Below, piece by piece: positions 36,981-50,240 of a stretch of 64,000 bases of DNA. Position 1 is the first letter of the stretch, and each line of letters opens with the position of its first letter. Below the pieces are notes generated by a model. The model did no database searches. It saw only the letters and a program-made list of their open reading frames with translations, and was not told the DNA's origin. The stretch is from Lycorma delicatula (lineage: Eukaryota; Arthropoda; Insecta; Hemiptera; Fulgoridae). The DNA is taken from NCBI RefSeq assembly GCF_047948215.1, contig NC_134455.1:222188526-222252525 (forward strand), given 5' to 3'. The translations under genes were made by a program, and so were the position numbers.

Positions 36981-39900
36981 TTATTATATTATATTATAAT
37001 TACTTTTTTTTAATGTGTATTACTTTTTTTTTATTATAATTACTTTTTTTTTAAATTTAATTTTTTTAAATTATTATACTTTTTTTTTAATGTTTGGAAA
37101 AAGTTATGTACTCTTTACTTCTCATTACATCTAATCAATTCAGATATAATTACACAATTTTTTTACGAAAACATGACCGTAGCAAGAAAATATCCGCAAT
37201 CATTTCGTAAACTTTCAGTTCAAAAGAAAGCAAAATAGGTAGGCAATCTAAAAACATACTTTGACAAATGCATGCAATTAATTTTTAGTCCTCGTCCATC
37301 TTACATACGCAATGTTATACGAAGCTATTCAAAAGAGACACATTATCTTTGTAATTGCGACTGTCTTAGTATACAACATACTTATGAGAATAATCATAGT
37401 GAACTACGTTTAATGGTTAAAGATAGGACTTATCATTTCTAGTTTTCTTCTGTATAAGAAAAATCAATTTTAATGGAATTTAGAGAACTTTTGACTTATT
37501 TATTTATTGATAATAAAAACAGATGTATGACTAATGGCAAAAATACAATACAAGCTGGAAAGAGGAAAATATTATGACCCTAAAATTCAGTGTTAAGTTT
37601 TTTACGAAAAGTATTTTCATTTTTATTAATTTCCCTGTTTTTATTCCATTCTTTGGAAAAATTGATACGTTTCAGTTTCAATTAATTCTTAATCAGTTAG
37701 TCATTAATCAGTTAATCAATCATTAAGTCATCAACCAAACGAATCGTTGATAAATAATATCTGTATTCTAAGAGAAAAACACGTTATTAACCTAGGTTTA
37801 AAAAACTACTTAAAAAAATATTTACAGGATTTAATAATACATTAAGAGGTAAAAGAGAGACTAGGAGAGAAACGTTTGGTATTGGACATTTTTTTTATCC
37901 TAGAAATAAAAAAGAGACACCGAAATAAGACTGCCCGTGTGTTCTACATTTTGGAAAGAGCATAAACTCCGTAAGAAGCTGTAGACTATAATATTTATAG
38001 TCTTGAGAGACTATAAAACCTTCCTGAATAGAGCTAAACCCTCCTGTACCTCCTCCAGCTAAACAGAATAACGCTTCTGTAATGTTTTAGTAATTGTAAT
38101 GTATTCTCATTAGCTTACTTTAAAAATTTATTTGAGATAATATTATTTTAATCTAAATAAATTGAATAAAAAAAGGAAACAAATTTTAAAAGTAATTCGT
38201 AATAAAAACAAAAAAAAACACCGCATAAATTAGAAAAAGGAGAGAAAAGCAACATTTTTATTTCACCCAAATCTGGAGTGAAGTCTAACGGAAAAGTAAA
38301 TTGCTTAAAGTTCTAATCCATTCAGTAATCAGTGAATATACTAATTAAACTATGACTAGGAAGGAGGCATCCTAAAACAGATAAGCACTAAGAAGGGAAA
38401 GGATAAGTTAATTCTGTTTTCGGTATAAGGGATCTAAATATATATTACACAATACATACGTATATTTATCAAATATTGACACACGTGTTCAGAACGGTAA
38501 TCGACTGTTTGAAACAAATCATGTATTCTCTAACTTATATAAAATAGATTGCAAAATAAAGCCGAGGGGAATGCAGGAGGTGAAATAATTTCCTAACTGC
38601 TGAAAAACTGAAAAGAGAATAAATATTTAACTGCAGTTATTTAGAATTTGAACAGTATATTCGTATAAGAGTAAATAGAGTAGTATTTGTTAATAAATTA
38701 GATTTGCATAATGAAGCGTTAACCTTTAACTCCCCAAATTTACTTTACTTCGCGCCTTCCCACTTCACTTTATTTTATTGAAAATACGCTCTTCCTTCAG
38801 TCAACTTTATTAGCATCTATTTCAGTTTTATTTACGCGATCCCAACCGACATTTAAACCATCTTGGTCGGAACTACATTAAATTACTATATGGTTAATGT
38901 TTTCAGTAATTTAACACTGCAAAGTAATAAAACCGATTGTAAAATGAAAACAGTTCTTATTCTTCTATTTCTTTAAAATCGTTATTTAGTTTTCAGCATC
39001 AGTCCTACTCGTTTGAGGTATGTTTAGATCAACACGATATAGACTTAAAAAGGTAAAGTTTTATTTATAATCCCCAATACCAATTAGTTTGGAAAATAGA
39101 TTAAAAATGTTAAACTTATTAAAAAAATGTAATATAACGGAACTTACTGTTACGTCAACAAACAATTCGTACTGAATAATTGTGATAGAAATGTAATGAA
39201 ATGTCATCCATGCGGCTAAACGTCCTGCAACTAGAATATTTTAGTATACTTATTATTTATTATAAAGGTATTCAGGTAATTTAAAACTTACAAAAAATAA
39301 ATTTTTTTTTTTATTTTTTTTTTTGTTTTCGTACTTCTAAAAACTGTATATTTAATCATTCATTAAAAATAATAAAATATAATGTAAAATTAAAATTACG
39401 GTCCTGAAATACTGCAAATCAATAATAATTTAATTATTTATGAAATATATTTTTAATTACTTAGCTATTATTTCTTTGTTAACATAATGCAATTAAAATC
39501 GAGTATTCTATAAAAATAGTAATTTAAAGGCTTTCAAAATAAGGTAATAGCTACGTTACTGTAAATATTTATAGATATACTAAAGTGACAAGCTTTTCTT
39601 CATCTTAGAAAGTAGGTAATGTCTATGAAAAAAGTACAAGTGTGTAAAATTAAGAATTTCATTAAAAGATGAATTTAAAAACTTTTCCAACTCAGAATTC
39701 AGCTTTTTTCATACCACAGAAAATGGTGAGGAAAATCGCGCCGACGCAGATTAGATTTTCTTCCCTAAGCCTTCGTATATAACGCACTGTATACAACATA
39801 TTTACAGCATACTGTTTACAACATATTTACTATGTTTACATATTTACTATGTAAACATATTTACTTACTTTATTTAGTAATCCTGTTAAATCAGTACAAT

Positions 39901-40706
39901 TTTTTTTTTAGTCTTCTTTTTTGTTAAAAGTGTGAATTAATATTAGCTACAAGTAACAAATAGGACTGATAAAATATTAATCTATTTTTTTACAACTGTT
40001 TGATGTAGACTATCACACATTTACTCAGTATTATTCTTTTGTTTCAAAAACGTCATAGCAGTATGAATAAGAAGGTAATATCTCTGATAGTTTAAGTGAG
40101 CAGCAACCTCTTAACCACTTTAAAACGTTTTGTATAGATATAAATAAAATTTAGGACTATATAATTAACAAGTAACTGCCTATCTTATAAAATACAACAC
40201 GAATAAAATAATAAGTAAATAAACTCACTCATTCTTTATTACTTTTTGAAGTAATTACGAGTGTTAATTCTCTATATTATTTTATACATATTCTGACATT
40301 TCTAAATGAACGTATATCAAAATTTCTTAAATAACACTGCTTCACAAAAGTAAGGTGATTTTTTTTTTTTTTTTTAATCAAATCACAGTTTAGATTAATA
40401 AACACTGAATTTAAAAAAATAATAAGAAGAAGAATTATAATATATATTCAACTTTTAATCCATTTACAATTATTCTGGTATTACTGAATTTTTCAGAAAT
40501 GGAGAAGAGAACAAATAATTTTATTTAATAAAAGGTTGGGTCGCTTAGGGGTGCTAGCAAACGAAGTTATTTTTTTACTCTTGGCTTTATTTTTCCTTTA
40601 GTGTGCATAGTACTAACAAATTTATTTAGTTGGATATATATAAATGATGAATTTTACAAAATTCTTTTTAGAAATACTAATTATAAATAAATATGTTATG
40701 TTTTAC

Positions 40707-40707
<1 letters not shown>

Positions 40708-40739
<32 letters not shown>
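40708..40739. repeat. Microsatellite (TA)n
   Basis: Uninterrupted TA dinucleotides. Confidence 0.9.
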
Positions 40740-40742
<3 letters not shown>

Positions 40743-40883
40743 GACCCATTCATAATTCAATAAGAGCAATAACTAAACTAATAAAACTTTATCTGCTAAT
40801 TAGTTGATTGCAATAAAGTAGTTTAATTGGCTAATTTTCTGATCTTGTTGCTTACGTAATACAAAAGCAAATTAATATTTTAC

Positions 40884-40950
40884 AGAAGATATTACATATC
40901 TTCTCGTGTCATATATACTATTATGGTTTTTATATATATAAAACCATAAT
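40884..40950. repeat. Two adjacent perfect hairpins
   Basis: AGAAGATAT (40884) pairs with ATATCTTCT (40896); 15 bases on, ATTATGGTTTT (40920) pairs with AAAACCATAAT (40940) around a TA-rich loop. Confidence 0.65.
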
Positions 40951-41019
40951 GTTTATGATATTAATAATACAGAAATAGATTTTTTCTTAAAAAACGCCCT
41001 TATTATTTCGGTAAGTAAA

Positions 41020-41330
41020 GTACTGATTTTTAGAGCAAAACGCTCTACATACATTCGATTAACCAGAGGACCCTACACACAAGCATCAAGTTTCAATTCA
41101 TACTCCGCTGTGACACTACATAAACTTATATGAAAAATTCACCCTTACACAGTCAACATTATATCAGATTTTTCCAATCTTAAATTAAGTGTAACTCAAG
41201 AACGACTCCAACAATCGTCATAAAACTTTCACATGCATAACCTCAGATACACTACTAGAGCATATCCAAATTTCAATGAAAGTGATCTAGTAGTTTTCGA
41301 TTTTTTTTTGCGCCACAAAATTCTATACCT
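41020..41330. repeat. Possible relative of the hairpin-headed repeat body
   Basis: A less AT-rich block with GTAACTCAAGAACGA near 41191 and ATCTAGTAGTTTTCG near 41285, similar in kind to the CATAACTCAAAAACGA and CAGTAGTTTTGAAG strings of the repeats at 14456 and 7035. No head hairpin found. Confidence 0.25.
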
Positions 41331-41348
41331 ATTCATCTATGCAATTTG

Positions 41349-41381
41349 TGTATGTGTGTGTGTATATATATATATATATAA
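41349..41381. repeat. Microsatellite (TG)n(TA)n
   Basis: A short TG run followed by a TA run. Confidence 0.85.
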
Positions 41382-43733
41382 AAGGAAACTACATTTTAAG
41401 TGAATGATAGAGTAATATTTACGTACTCCTCATATCTCAAAATCCTTATCCTTATCTAAAAACAAAAGAGTGCTGAAACAAAAATATTTGACTGGTTAGT
41501 TCTTCTAATTTTTTATTTATAGAACAACTATGCATTACTAGCCTTAAAATCGTTGACAAAAAAAGTGTTCTTTGCATTCATAACTTTCCATCGGTATACA
41601 CTTTTAATATCTTGCTTCATCGATGTTAATATTTGTTCGGTAGGTGTTTCACTATCAATAATTTTCTACTTTAATGCTGTCGATATTGTAAAAGTCTAGT
41701 ATGCGATTTCTAATGCTACAGTAATACGAATGATTCAAATGACATTAAACTCATAGAAAATATGTGACAAAGAAATACGTGACAGCTATACTGGTGCGAC
41801 TAACTAATGCAACTTTTTTTTAACAAACAGAAAGGAGATGAAAGATTTTTTTATCTCAAATGTAACCGTCTCATCTAAGAATAAAAGAAATATTGAAAAC
41901 TACATAATATCAGTTTTTAATTCTATTCACCTTTACAATTTTTATATAGACTCCCAATCTTTCAATGTCGTTTATTTTATCAGTTGAAATCAGTTTCACC
42001 TGTTCTACGATATTTTTTAATGGAAAAGATAATGCAATTATTTACGTACCATCTGTCAGACACACATTATAGATACAATATCAGAACTTAAATACATATA
42101 TGTATATATTATATACATTAATATTAAATATAATAATTGGCAAATATGTGATCGATAGAATGAAGAAATTATTTTTTGGTTTAGTTCTTTTTTACCACGT
42201 AGTAGGAAATACAAATCGGTACAATCTTATTTTTAAATTAGATGTACCTTTTGAATGAAACACAATATATTAATACTAACAAAATAACTTTAAGTACGTG
42301 AAATAATTTTGAATACTGAAATCTACTGCGATATTAAAACAATATTTAACAATATTTTTCTTTTGTACGCGTATATCTTTGCACATTTGGTTTAATTTGG
42401 TGATCCAACACTGATCTATCATTCTAAGAGAATGATTTGTGTATTTTTCAGTTCTCTTAAGTCATAGAGTATGCTGCTGTTACATATTTTTTTTTTTTTT
42501 TTCAGTAACTTTCTCTCTCCTCTTTTTTGATTTCTTTAATACAATCCGTTTTCTGTAGCCTTTCTCCTGGACTTATTTTTTCTCACCCCATTTATCAACT
42601 TAATTCCTTCTGATTTTGAATTTCTTCTTTTACTCCTATATTACTTATGTGACTAAAATTTATTGTTTAATTAGACGTTAACCTTCATTTCGGTATAGAT
42701 TTTAATAATTTTTGTGATATAGATTAGTACATATGATTTTTGTTATTTATTAAACGATTAAAAAAATTTGGTCGTTTAGTTTCTCTAGAAGATTGTTTAA
42801 AGAACAGTAATAGCTAAAGCTCGGACCCAACTCCCCCAGACGGTGTAAAATATTTGTGAGGCTGAAACTAACTCCACAAATCCTGAATTGTGGAGCCAAG
42901 TAATAAATCTTTCTACGGGATTCTATCCTGCGTTACGTATACAGAGTAGGATAGCCTTCCTCGTTCGGTGTTCTTAACTTAACTCTCCCGACTACCGCTT
43001 AGGATATCTGACCTCATACAAACGAACGGTACTCCCATCACATTTTCCCCTTTCGTTGTGTATAAAACCTTTTAACTTAAGAACTTTTTGATAGACAACA
43101 AAGATAACATAGTACTTTTTTCTTTGTTATAAAATTCTTCCTTATAAATCCTAGGTAAATTCTTTCTTAATGAAGTGAATTTTCAAATCAGTAGAGTTAC
43201 ATATCATTTCCGTTATTCGAACCTTTGTTTAAATGCGCCCCAAACGATTGTTCTTTAATAAATTTTAAATGAGTTTGTTTTTAATGTTCTTTTTCTGATT
43301 ACCAGAAAACTTAAAAAGTATTGTAACAGTATTGTTTTATCAGCTAGTAAAGAAGACGCATGAAATTTTAATTATCTCAGTTCCACCTAAACTAATAAAA
43401 TACTACATAATTTTTATGAAATTGTCATGAAAATGTCAGATGACATTTTCGCGAAGTTCTCGTTTCTATTTCTAGTTAGTCCATACTTCAAACCTAATTT
43501 GCAAACTTCTATCTGGTTCGATCTCTAGTTCAATATTCGCTGTATTTCATGTAATTTCTTAACCTAAGTCCCTACATATTTTCTCATTATTATTTTTTTT
43601 TTTTTTTATTTTATTTTTATGAAGTTTTAGGGCATCGATTGCTAAGGGCATTAGCCCCTTCCACATCAAAAAGAAAAGCAGACTTAAATCGTGACATTTC
43701 GCATGAAACTAAACACTGTTACTTAATTGCTGA

Positions 43734-45688
43734 TTATACACTAAAGCAAATAAAGAAATACGATAACGAAAAAACTTGATTCTTGAACATACTAGTATTG
43801 TTTCGGTTACCTCCTACGCTTTCCTTTCGTCCATCCTTTTTTGAGTCTTTTTCCATCCTCCTTACAGCTTCTACTTCAGATGACAATGTGTCTGACGCCT
43901 TGGACATGCATCTTCCTCCCTTCCAGATACCAACGATGCTCTGGCTGACATTTGGTGATGATAATTTAGAAGGAGCGATCAACATGGATGTTACTGAATC
44001 CAAACTTGATTCAACCTCTAATGGTATATTTGGGGCGGCTGAAGTACTCGCACTCTCCTTTGGTGTCCTCTGGACTTTTAGAAGTTCCGTAGGTGCGGGT
44101 TCTATAGCATCTAGATCCGGTGCTTTCTCCATTATTACTTGCACCTCCATCAGACTAATTTTACCCTTTTTCTGCACCCTTGCCACACCGTCCTTCCCCT
44201 TATTATTGGTCGAAGGAGTGATGTTTTTGGCTTTTTCAGACGTCCCCTTATCCTTCACATCAATTAATTGATAGTGCCATCATCGCGTTTTTGTTGTTTC
44301 TTTTCGTTGAGAAGATTTGATCCTAGTGTCCATCTGTGTATGAGTCTTCACGGGTTTAATTATTTCCTTTCGCTGACTAGATTCAATCTTTGTTTCAATG
44401 ATTCTTTCTATCAAGTTGCAAAACTTGGTGCAAGCGTGGTAAGCAACTGCTCCACGTTAACTTTGGATGACGAAGGGGTAGCAGCTACTCGAACTGTTCT
44501 ACCAATAACAATTTTCCTCACTTCAAGGTAGCTTAATTTTTGCACCGTCTTAACTTCCTGAATAGCCGTCTCCAATTTGTACACAGGGCAGTTTCTTGAA
44601 CGACAGTTATGATGTCCTTTGCAGTTAATGCAAACTGGAGGGTCTTTACACGGATCGCCTTCATGAGTTTCAACTCCGTATACAGATTTCTTGCCTTACA
44701 CATCAGACTGCAGTGTGTTCGAAACGTTGGCACATAAAATATCACATAGGTTGCGGGATAAACACACGTACATCTAGTTGGATGCCATCACGTACTCTTT
44801 CAGGCAGATTAGGTCTATTGAAGGTCAACAATACATGTGACGCTGAAGGAAGCACCTCACATCTCATGTGGAGATGTGAGGTGCTTCCTTCAGACCTCAG
44901 ACCTCAGACCTCAGATCACTCCTTGACTCGACATTTCCTCTACTATTTCTTCTTCTGTGCAATTAAGAAGTTTACGGCAAACAACGACTCCTTTCGATGA
45001 GTTAAGGATACTGTGTGGTTGAACAGACACAGGGAACTCACCGATCTTCTTTAAAGCTTGAACCTTTAAGCTTTGAATCTCGTTCATGGTTTCGATGTAG
45101 AAACCGTTAAAGGTCTTGCGAATTTCTTTGACAGGATCACCAGCACAATTTGTAATTTCTCGATTAATTAAAACTGGAGTAACTTTCTGGAAGTTTCCAT
45201 TCTCTCTCATTATCACTAGATGTCTAGGGTTCGGCACATTGCTGCTGAACATAACTTTCCAAACATCTTTTCTAATTCTGTCTGTCTTTCTTAATCCTTT
45301 CAGATTCCTTACTGCATTTCCTCTTTGCTTCTGGCGAATCGGTTGTTTTTTTTAAATGAGGTTGTTTATTTGCACTCTCTGCCACGTTGGGTTGTCCAAG
45401 ATGTTCCATTAAAGTGATCCCTTCTGTAGCAAGGCTAGTCGCCGGAGTACACCCGCTCTCCAAGACTACTAATCTTGGAAGTCCGATCCGGTACTCCGGT
45501 GGAACCGGCATACGTCCTGGCAGACAGCGGATGCACAATCTCTGCACTGACTCCAGGCCCCTACTCACCGAAGCTTTCAGAGCTTCTATGCACCGACATA
45601 CACGGGCACCTTCACTACATGCTTGCCATCGCAGGGGCATGTGAAGAACCTCCGTTACATCTGCAATAACGTCGACCCTGGCCGCCAC
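43734..45688 (-). pseudogene. ORF1 (gag) of the half-LINE, broken
   Basis: From 45688 the frame has an N-terminal region without a known domain. After a frameshift near 45260 comes FSSNVPNPRHLVIMRENGNF, VSVQPHSILNSSKGVVVCRK and EEEIVEEMSSQGVI (45252-44911), the RNA-binding-like core of jockey/CR1 ORF1. A hairpin at 44843-44893 and three ACCTCAG repeats then disrupt the frame. Zinc knuckles follow (CKDPPVCINCKGHHNCRSRN, near 44660-44600) and CPVYKLETAIQEVKTVQKLS. A last open piece, 44258-43734, is lysine- and serine-rich, as gag tails often are, and ends at TAA. It would have coated retroelement RNA; it cannot now be translated as one protein. Confidence 0.6.
44843..44914. repeat. 23-bp perfect hairpin plus (ACCTCAG)x3
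   Basis: 44843-44865 and 44871-44893 are exact complements around a 5-base loop (ATGTG). Immediately after it ACCTCAG is repeated three times (44894-44914). Both interrupt the gag frame of the half-LINE. Confidence 0.9.
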
Positions 45689-46400
45689 ATCGCCAGCTCT
45701 AAATGTGGTATAAGTGCATTTCCAAATGACTTTGATTGTACATGATGGCCGAAAAAATCCAATTCAGCCTGGTGACCTGAATATGGAAAACAACTCAAAT
45801 AAAAGAACAAATTTCCGAGGAAAATACTCGAAGCTCCGTTAGCCAGCTAAATATGTTGTACGTTTATATAGCTGTTGCTGCCCTGAACGTGGAACATAGG
45901 AGGTGTATGTGTTATGGACGTGGGGATTACCTACCTCAGGGCATTATTATTAATATTATCATTATTATCGCTTCTCGGCCTCTGGATTGCTAGCTTTCTC
46001 ACTGTTTCTTGTTCCATACTTAGCAATGCTTCTTTTGGTTCTGTTGTTTTGGGTCAGTACCGGCCACTCATCATCTAAGTGAGAAGGTGGCTTACCTCCT
46101 ACTGTTTGTCTCCTTCTGAGGCACCGGTGAACTCCGGGCTACGTCTTCCCACCAAGCCTTTGGGCTGAGTGTCCAGGAAGTGGCCAAAAAACCAATGCAA
46201 ACATTTATTGGCATTAACATCTTGGTAAGTCACAATCCTATTATTTTAAGTCTAGCAGTAACGATCGAGTTGCAATCAACCGTCCTACTCCACGGCCAAG
46301 GAGAAGACCACATGTTTCAGATACTACTCACTTCTTAGTTTTAGGTCAATTTTTAGGCCTAAAAATAAGTACCTTACTTGCTTTCGTAGGATTGTCCGTC

Positions 46401-47590
46401 ATGGCAGGCAGCAAATATAAATGTCCCTTTTGAGACGACTGCTTTTATGAAAAGCAGAAACATTTAAAATGCAGGCAGTGTGGAAAAATATTTCATATTT
46501 AGTGCCTAAAAATAAGTCAGGAGGAATATTCGATATATTTAAAAGCAAACAGCTTCAAGTGCAACACATGCTTGGCAAATAAATCAAATCTTAATGAGGA
46601 TACTCCGATTAAATTACTCACTAATAATTCTGGAGACGAGTCGGTCAGCGGTATTTTTTCTAATACAACTGCTTTTAACTTTTTGCGGTGTTAAATTCAA
46701 ACTTCAATTAAAAAAAGGTTGGAGATTCTCCAGGTTTTGCAAGCTGAAATAAATGAAGAAAAATAGAACTTAGGCGTCTATGTGAAGAAAATATATTCCT
46801 TAAGGAGTCATTCATGAGGAGTGAGAACGATCGACTCATTATTTGCCAATCTTCAGCTTCCGTTCCATGGTCCTTTCCACCCGGTGCCGGAAATTCCATC
46901 CCTTCCGTTCTTCTGCTCCATTTTAAAATATTCTTCCGTCTCACTCATTGAATAGTAAGAAAAACCAAGTAAAGAATAGTCAAAGAAGAACCAATATCCT
47001 CAATACTACCATTAATCCTGCACATATTCGTGTTTCCTCCTGCCTGTCACCCCTGATGTCAATCCTACTACTGTTAGCAAGTCTTCTCCACCCTTTATTT
47101 ATAAGTATTTTAATACGAGATTGAAACTCCATGTGAAGTCGTTGAAGAATTTGCACGGACAGAAATTAAACGTAAGAGATGCAAAGCGATCTCTGAGCCA
47201 GACGTTGGGAAGGTTGATGATTGGTCTACTTTGAAAAAGAAAGTAAAAGCCCAAAAGTGCAGTTTTGGCCTAGCTAAGGCTCATACACATATTGTAAGAC
47301 CAAAGATGAAATCGCTATTCCTGTCCAGATTTAATATTAATGTTACTGTGGATGGGATTAAAGCTCTGTTGAAGGACAAGAACTTTAAATATGTTTAAAA
47401 TTAAAAACAAAACGAGAACAATGTAATTTATTTTTTGTTGAAATACACTCCTCAGAATTCGCAAGGCTTACTGATCCGGAGGTTTGGCCTTCCAAAACAT
47501 TGCTGGCACCTTTCTACGGGCCCTTAAGAAAGGAAGCAATATTTGCAGAAAATAATCCAGCGGAGGATGGATTAGCCAAATGCAATAACG
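46401..47590 (+). pseudogene. ORF1 of the CR1-like relic, with a PHD-like zinc finger
   Basis: ATG at 46401 opens MAGSKYKCPF, then LKCRQCGKIFHI, a C at CLKISQEE and FKCNTC: the CxxC...CxxC...H..C...CxxC pattern of a PHD-type finger, found in ORF1 of several CR1-group LINEs. The second cysteine and another site have been lost. Later pieces in shifting frames: PKMKSLFLSRFNINVTVDGI near 47302 and FARLTDPEVWPSKTLLAPFY near 47458 followed by GPLRK, the conserved end of this ORF1 type. The zone 46.7-47.1 kb is poorly conserved. Function in living elements: RNA/chromatin binding by the ORF1 protein. Confidence 0.65.
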
Positions 47591-47591
47591 G

Positions 47592-50230
47592 GTAGATTGA
47601 AAATTCATTACCAAAATTTACGCGGTCTTCGCACGAAACAAGTTGAATTCTTTGCCACATTGATTGATTCCGAGACCGACATTGTGGTGTTGACTGAACT
47701 TGTTTGGGAGATCTTTACAATGATATTTACATCTTTCCTACTCGCTATAAAGCTTTTAGAGTAAATCGTATTTATGATACTCCTGTGAAGCGAGGTGATG
47801 GCTTTGCAACGGCAATAAGATCGCATTTAAAATGCCTTAGAAGAAGCAATCTTGATGTTTTTCCAGAAACAATCTGGATTGCGATATTTCGCCCAGGTTT
47901 GAAAAATCTTCTTCTTGGCAGCATTTATCTCCCCTTTTGCATCGACTGAGCATTTTGGTCGGTATCTGGAAACGCTGAGTGGCCTTATTGATTTCGTATC
48001 AGTGGATGTGTTATTTCTAGGTTACTTCAATACTCATGGAATTAACTGGAAAACGAAAAGTTTTTCCACAGGCATCGGCTATTACTCTAAACAGCGGGCT
48101 CTTTGCATATTCCAATTTATTGATTTTATGAAATTGAAGTTTTTACTTTTTATTCTACCAGCCCAGGTTTTTCCGGTTACCTTGATTTAAATTTTACAAA
48201 CTGTCATGTGTCGATAGATCTAACTGAGGGTCTTATGAAACCTGATGTTTTCATCCTCCAATTTTGTTAATTGTACATGATATTGATGCCATCATGGCGG
48301 ATACAAATAAACCTATTTTTTTATACGGTCGAGGTAACTATGATGCTCGTTATAATGATGTAAAAAATTCTGACTGGAGTAATATTTTATTATCAACTGA
48401 TTTCAATGCCGCGGTTTTGAAATTTCAAAATACTATCACGCATGCTATTAAGAAATACTTCCTATCACGTGTCGAAAAGTCAATAAACTCCGCTCCTGGT
48501 TCAATAAAGAGGTGTCTGTGCGTTTGCAAAGGTAAAAGAAATCCCATGATCAATTCAAAAGGACGGAAATTTTCCGAACTTCGTCGACATGCTGAAAAAG
48601 GGGTTGCTAATAATGCTAAAACTATGCTTGCTAGGAAATGTGAAAATGATTTGCGTTCCACACCGAAGAGCTTATGGATATATGTCTCTCAGTAAAAGAC
48701 AAATAACGAATCACCTGCTCCTATAATTGATGGTAGGTCTGTTTCAGATACAAGCTAATAACCAAGAGATTTGGCGAATATTTTTAGTCTGTTTTTCACG
48801 ATCCATTATCTGACCCCATCTATAATCCTCCTGCCTATAATCTTCATACCCTTGATATTCCTACTGCATCTTTTCCCTGTTTCCAAAGCTATCTGTCTAC
48901 TCTACGCTAACTCTGCGCCTGGTGAAGATGAGATTCCTTTGTTCATTACCAAAGTTCTTAATGCAGTTATTTCGTACTGGTTTCGCTGTTCAACTGGAGT
49001 TTAGCGTCTTCTATTTTTCCTTCGACTTGGAAACGTGCAATAGTTATCCCTATTCCTAAACCCTAAACTATCCCTAAAAGTTCTTGCAGGACTCCGCTAG
49101 CGTAGTTTAGCAAAGAGGTCAGGTTGATGCAATCTACTTTGATTTTACCAAAGCATTTTATAAGATCTCTCATCCGCTGCTATTAAAATAAAAACCAAGA
49201 ACATCGGTTTCAGTCATAGGATGAATGCTTGGCTGGCTTCTTCAGATAAGTAAGAACCCAGCCTCTTCGATTTTCAGTCCGCTTTGGTGGTCATCTGTCA
49301 CAGTCTGAATTTTCTGCTACATCAGGGGCACTAAACTTGGGGGGCTGTTATTCTTAATTTTTATTAATGATATTGAAAATGTTACATCTTGTAAGTTTCA
49401 AATTTTTGCTGATGATCTTAAAATGTATATTTCAATTAAATCGACAGCAGACCATTTTTTACTTCAGAAATATATAAACAGTATTTCTACATGGGCTCGA
49501 CAGAACGTTTTGACAATAAACCTCCAAAAAACTAAACATGTGATTTATTCTCGAAAGACAATAATTTCCGCATTAGACTATTAAGATCGATTTTCATTCC
49601 GTTTCTACGGTATCGTGTGCTAGAGATCTTGGTGTAATCTTGGATTCAGAGCTGTACTTTATGGAGCATATTGAAGACATAGCCAGTAGGGCTCGGCGGG
49701 ACCTGGGTCTGGTTTTGTCGATCTGCAGAAGGTTTCTAAATCTTAATACATGTAATCTTTTGTATAAAACACTTGTCAGAAATCATTTGGTGACTCATAT
49801 AATATAATTACTGCTATACCTTAACACACACTTCGTTAATTTCAAAACTGGGAATGAATTCAAATTTTCGAAGATTACATTCAATTATAGCCGATGCTAA
49901 CCATTACTAACTATTCATCCAGTCCCACCCGATGCTGACAATTCTTCGCGATACTTGTTTTCTCAGTAGTTTGATAAATTAAGATTCATGGCTTCCTCTC
50001 TGATGAAATTCCAAAAGCAGCACATCAAAGACCTTGAAACTACGTCTTCATAGAACGCAGTATAGTTGTAGTCTTCAATTAAATGAGTAGACCGAGAGTT
50101 ATTATCAATACATACAAAACCATAATCAGATCCAAACTAGGCTACATACAATAGTTTACGGTTCGTAAAGGCATTTGATCTTTTCAATTCTGTTTACTCA
50201 ATGCCTTAAAACAGTATTATAAAAATAATA
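47592..50230 (+). pseudogene. ORF2 (endonuclease-reverse transcriptase) of the CR1-like relic
   Basis: Opens with IHYQNLRGLRTKQVEFFATL and DIVVLTE (metal-binding E) at 47602-47700, then FASTEHFGRYLETL and VLFLGYFNTHGINWK near 47936-48050, where the catalytic GDFN reads GYFN. The middle spacer at 48264-48695 is open for 143 codons (DWSNILLSTDFNAAVLKF). Reverse transcriptase: ANSAPGEDEIPLFITKVLN near 48907, LLFLIFINDIENV near 49346, FQIFADDLKMY near 49400 with the catalytic FADD intact, NLQKTKHV near 49520 and ARDLGVILDSEL near 49621. The C-terminal tail runs on to about 50230. Many shifts; a pseudogene. Confidence 0.75.
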
Positions 50231-50240
50231 AAAAAACTAA

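Larger units (their letters stand above)
36002..43589. other. AT-rich gene-free stretch
   Basis: No supported gene. A less AT-rich piece at about 42815-43080 was not identified. Short repeats inside are listed separately. Confidence 0.4.
43590..45700 (-). mobile_element. ORF1-only half-LINE (jockey/CR1-type gag with its own A-rich tail)
   Basis: On the minus strand a gag-like ORF1 is followed, about 130 bp after its stop at 43734, by a short 3' UTR with GGGGCTAATGCCCTTAGCA and an A-rich tail (about 43590-43618 on the plus strand as T-rich). No endonuclease or reverse transcriptase lies between, so the copy has an ORF1 and a 3' end but no ORF2. Either an internal deletion or a half-LINE lineage like mammalian HAL1 explains this. 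Confidence 0.6.
45990..50240 (+). mobile_element. Decayed CR1-like LINE with PHD-like ORF1
   Basis: A GC-richer 5' leader (about 45990-46400) precedes ORF1 (46401-47590) and ORF2 (47592-50230). Motif order and the YQNLRGLRTK opening of ORF2 fit the CR1 group. Stops and frameshifts throughout. No clear terminal repeat was found at 50.24 kb. Ends are approximate. Confidence 0.7.

Noticed and set aside
45475..45669. Plus-strand frame with an aspartic-protease-like string ADSGCT
   Set aside because: It is antisense to the gag-like frame of the half-LINE and lacks any other protease feature.
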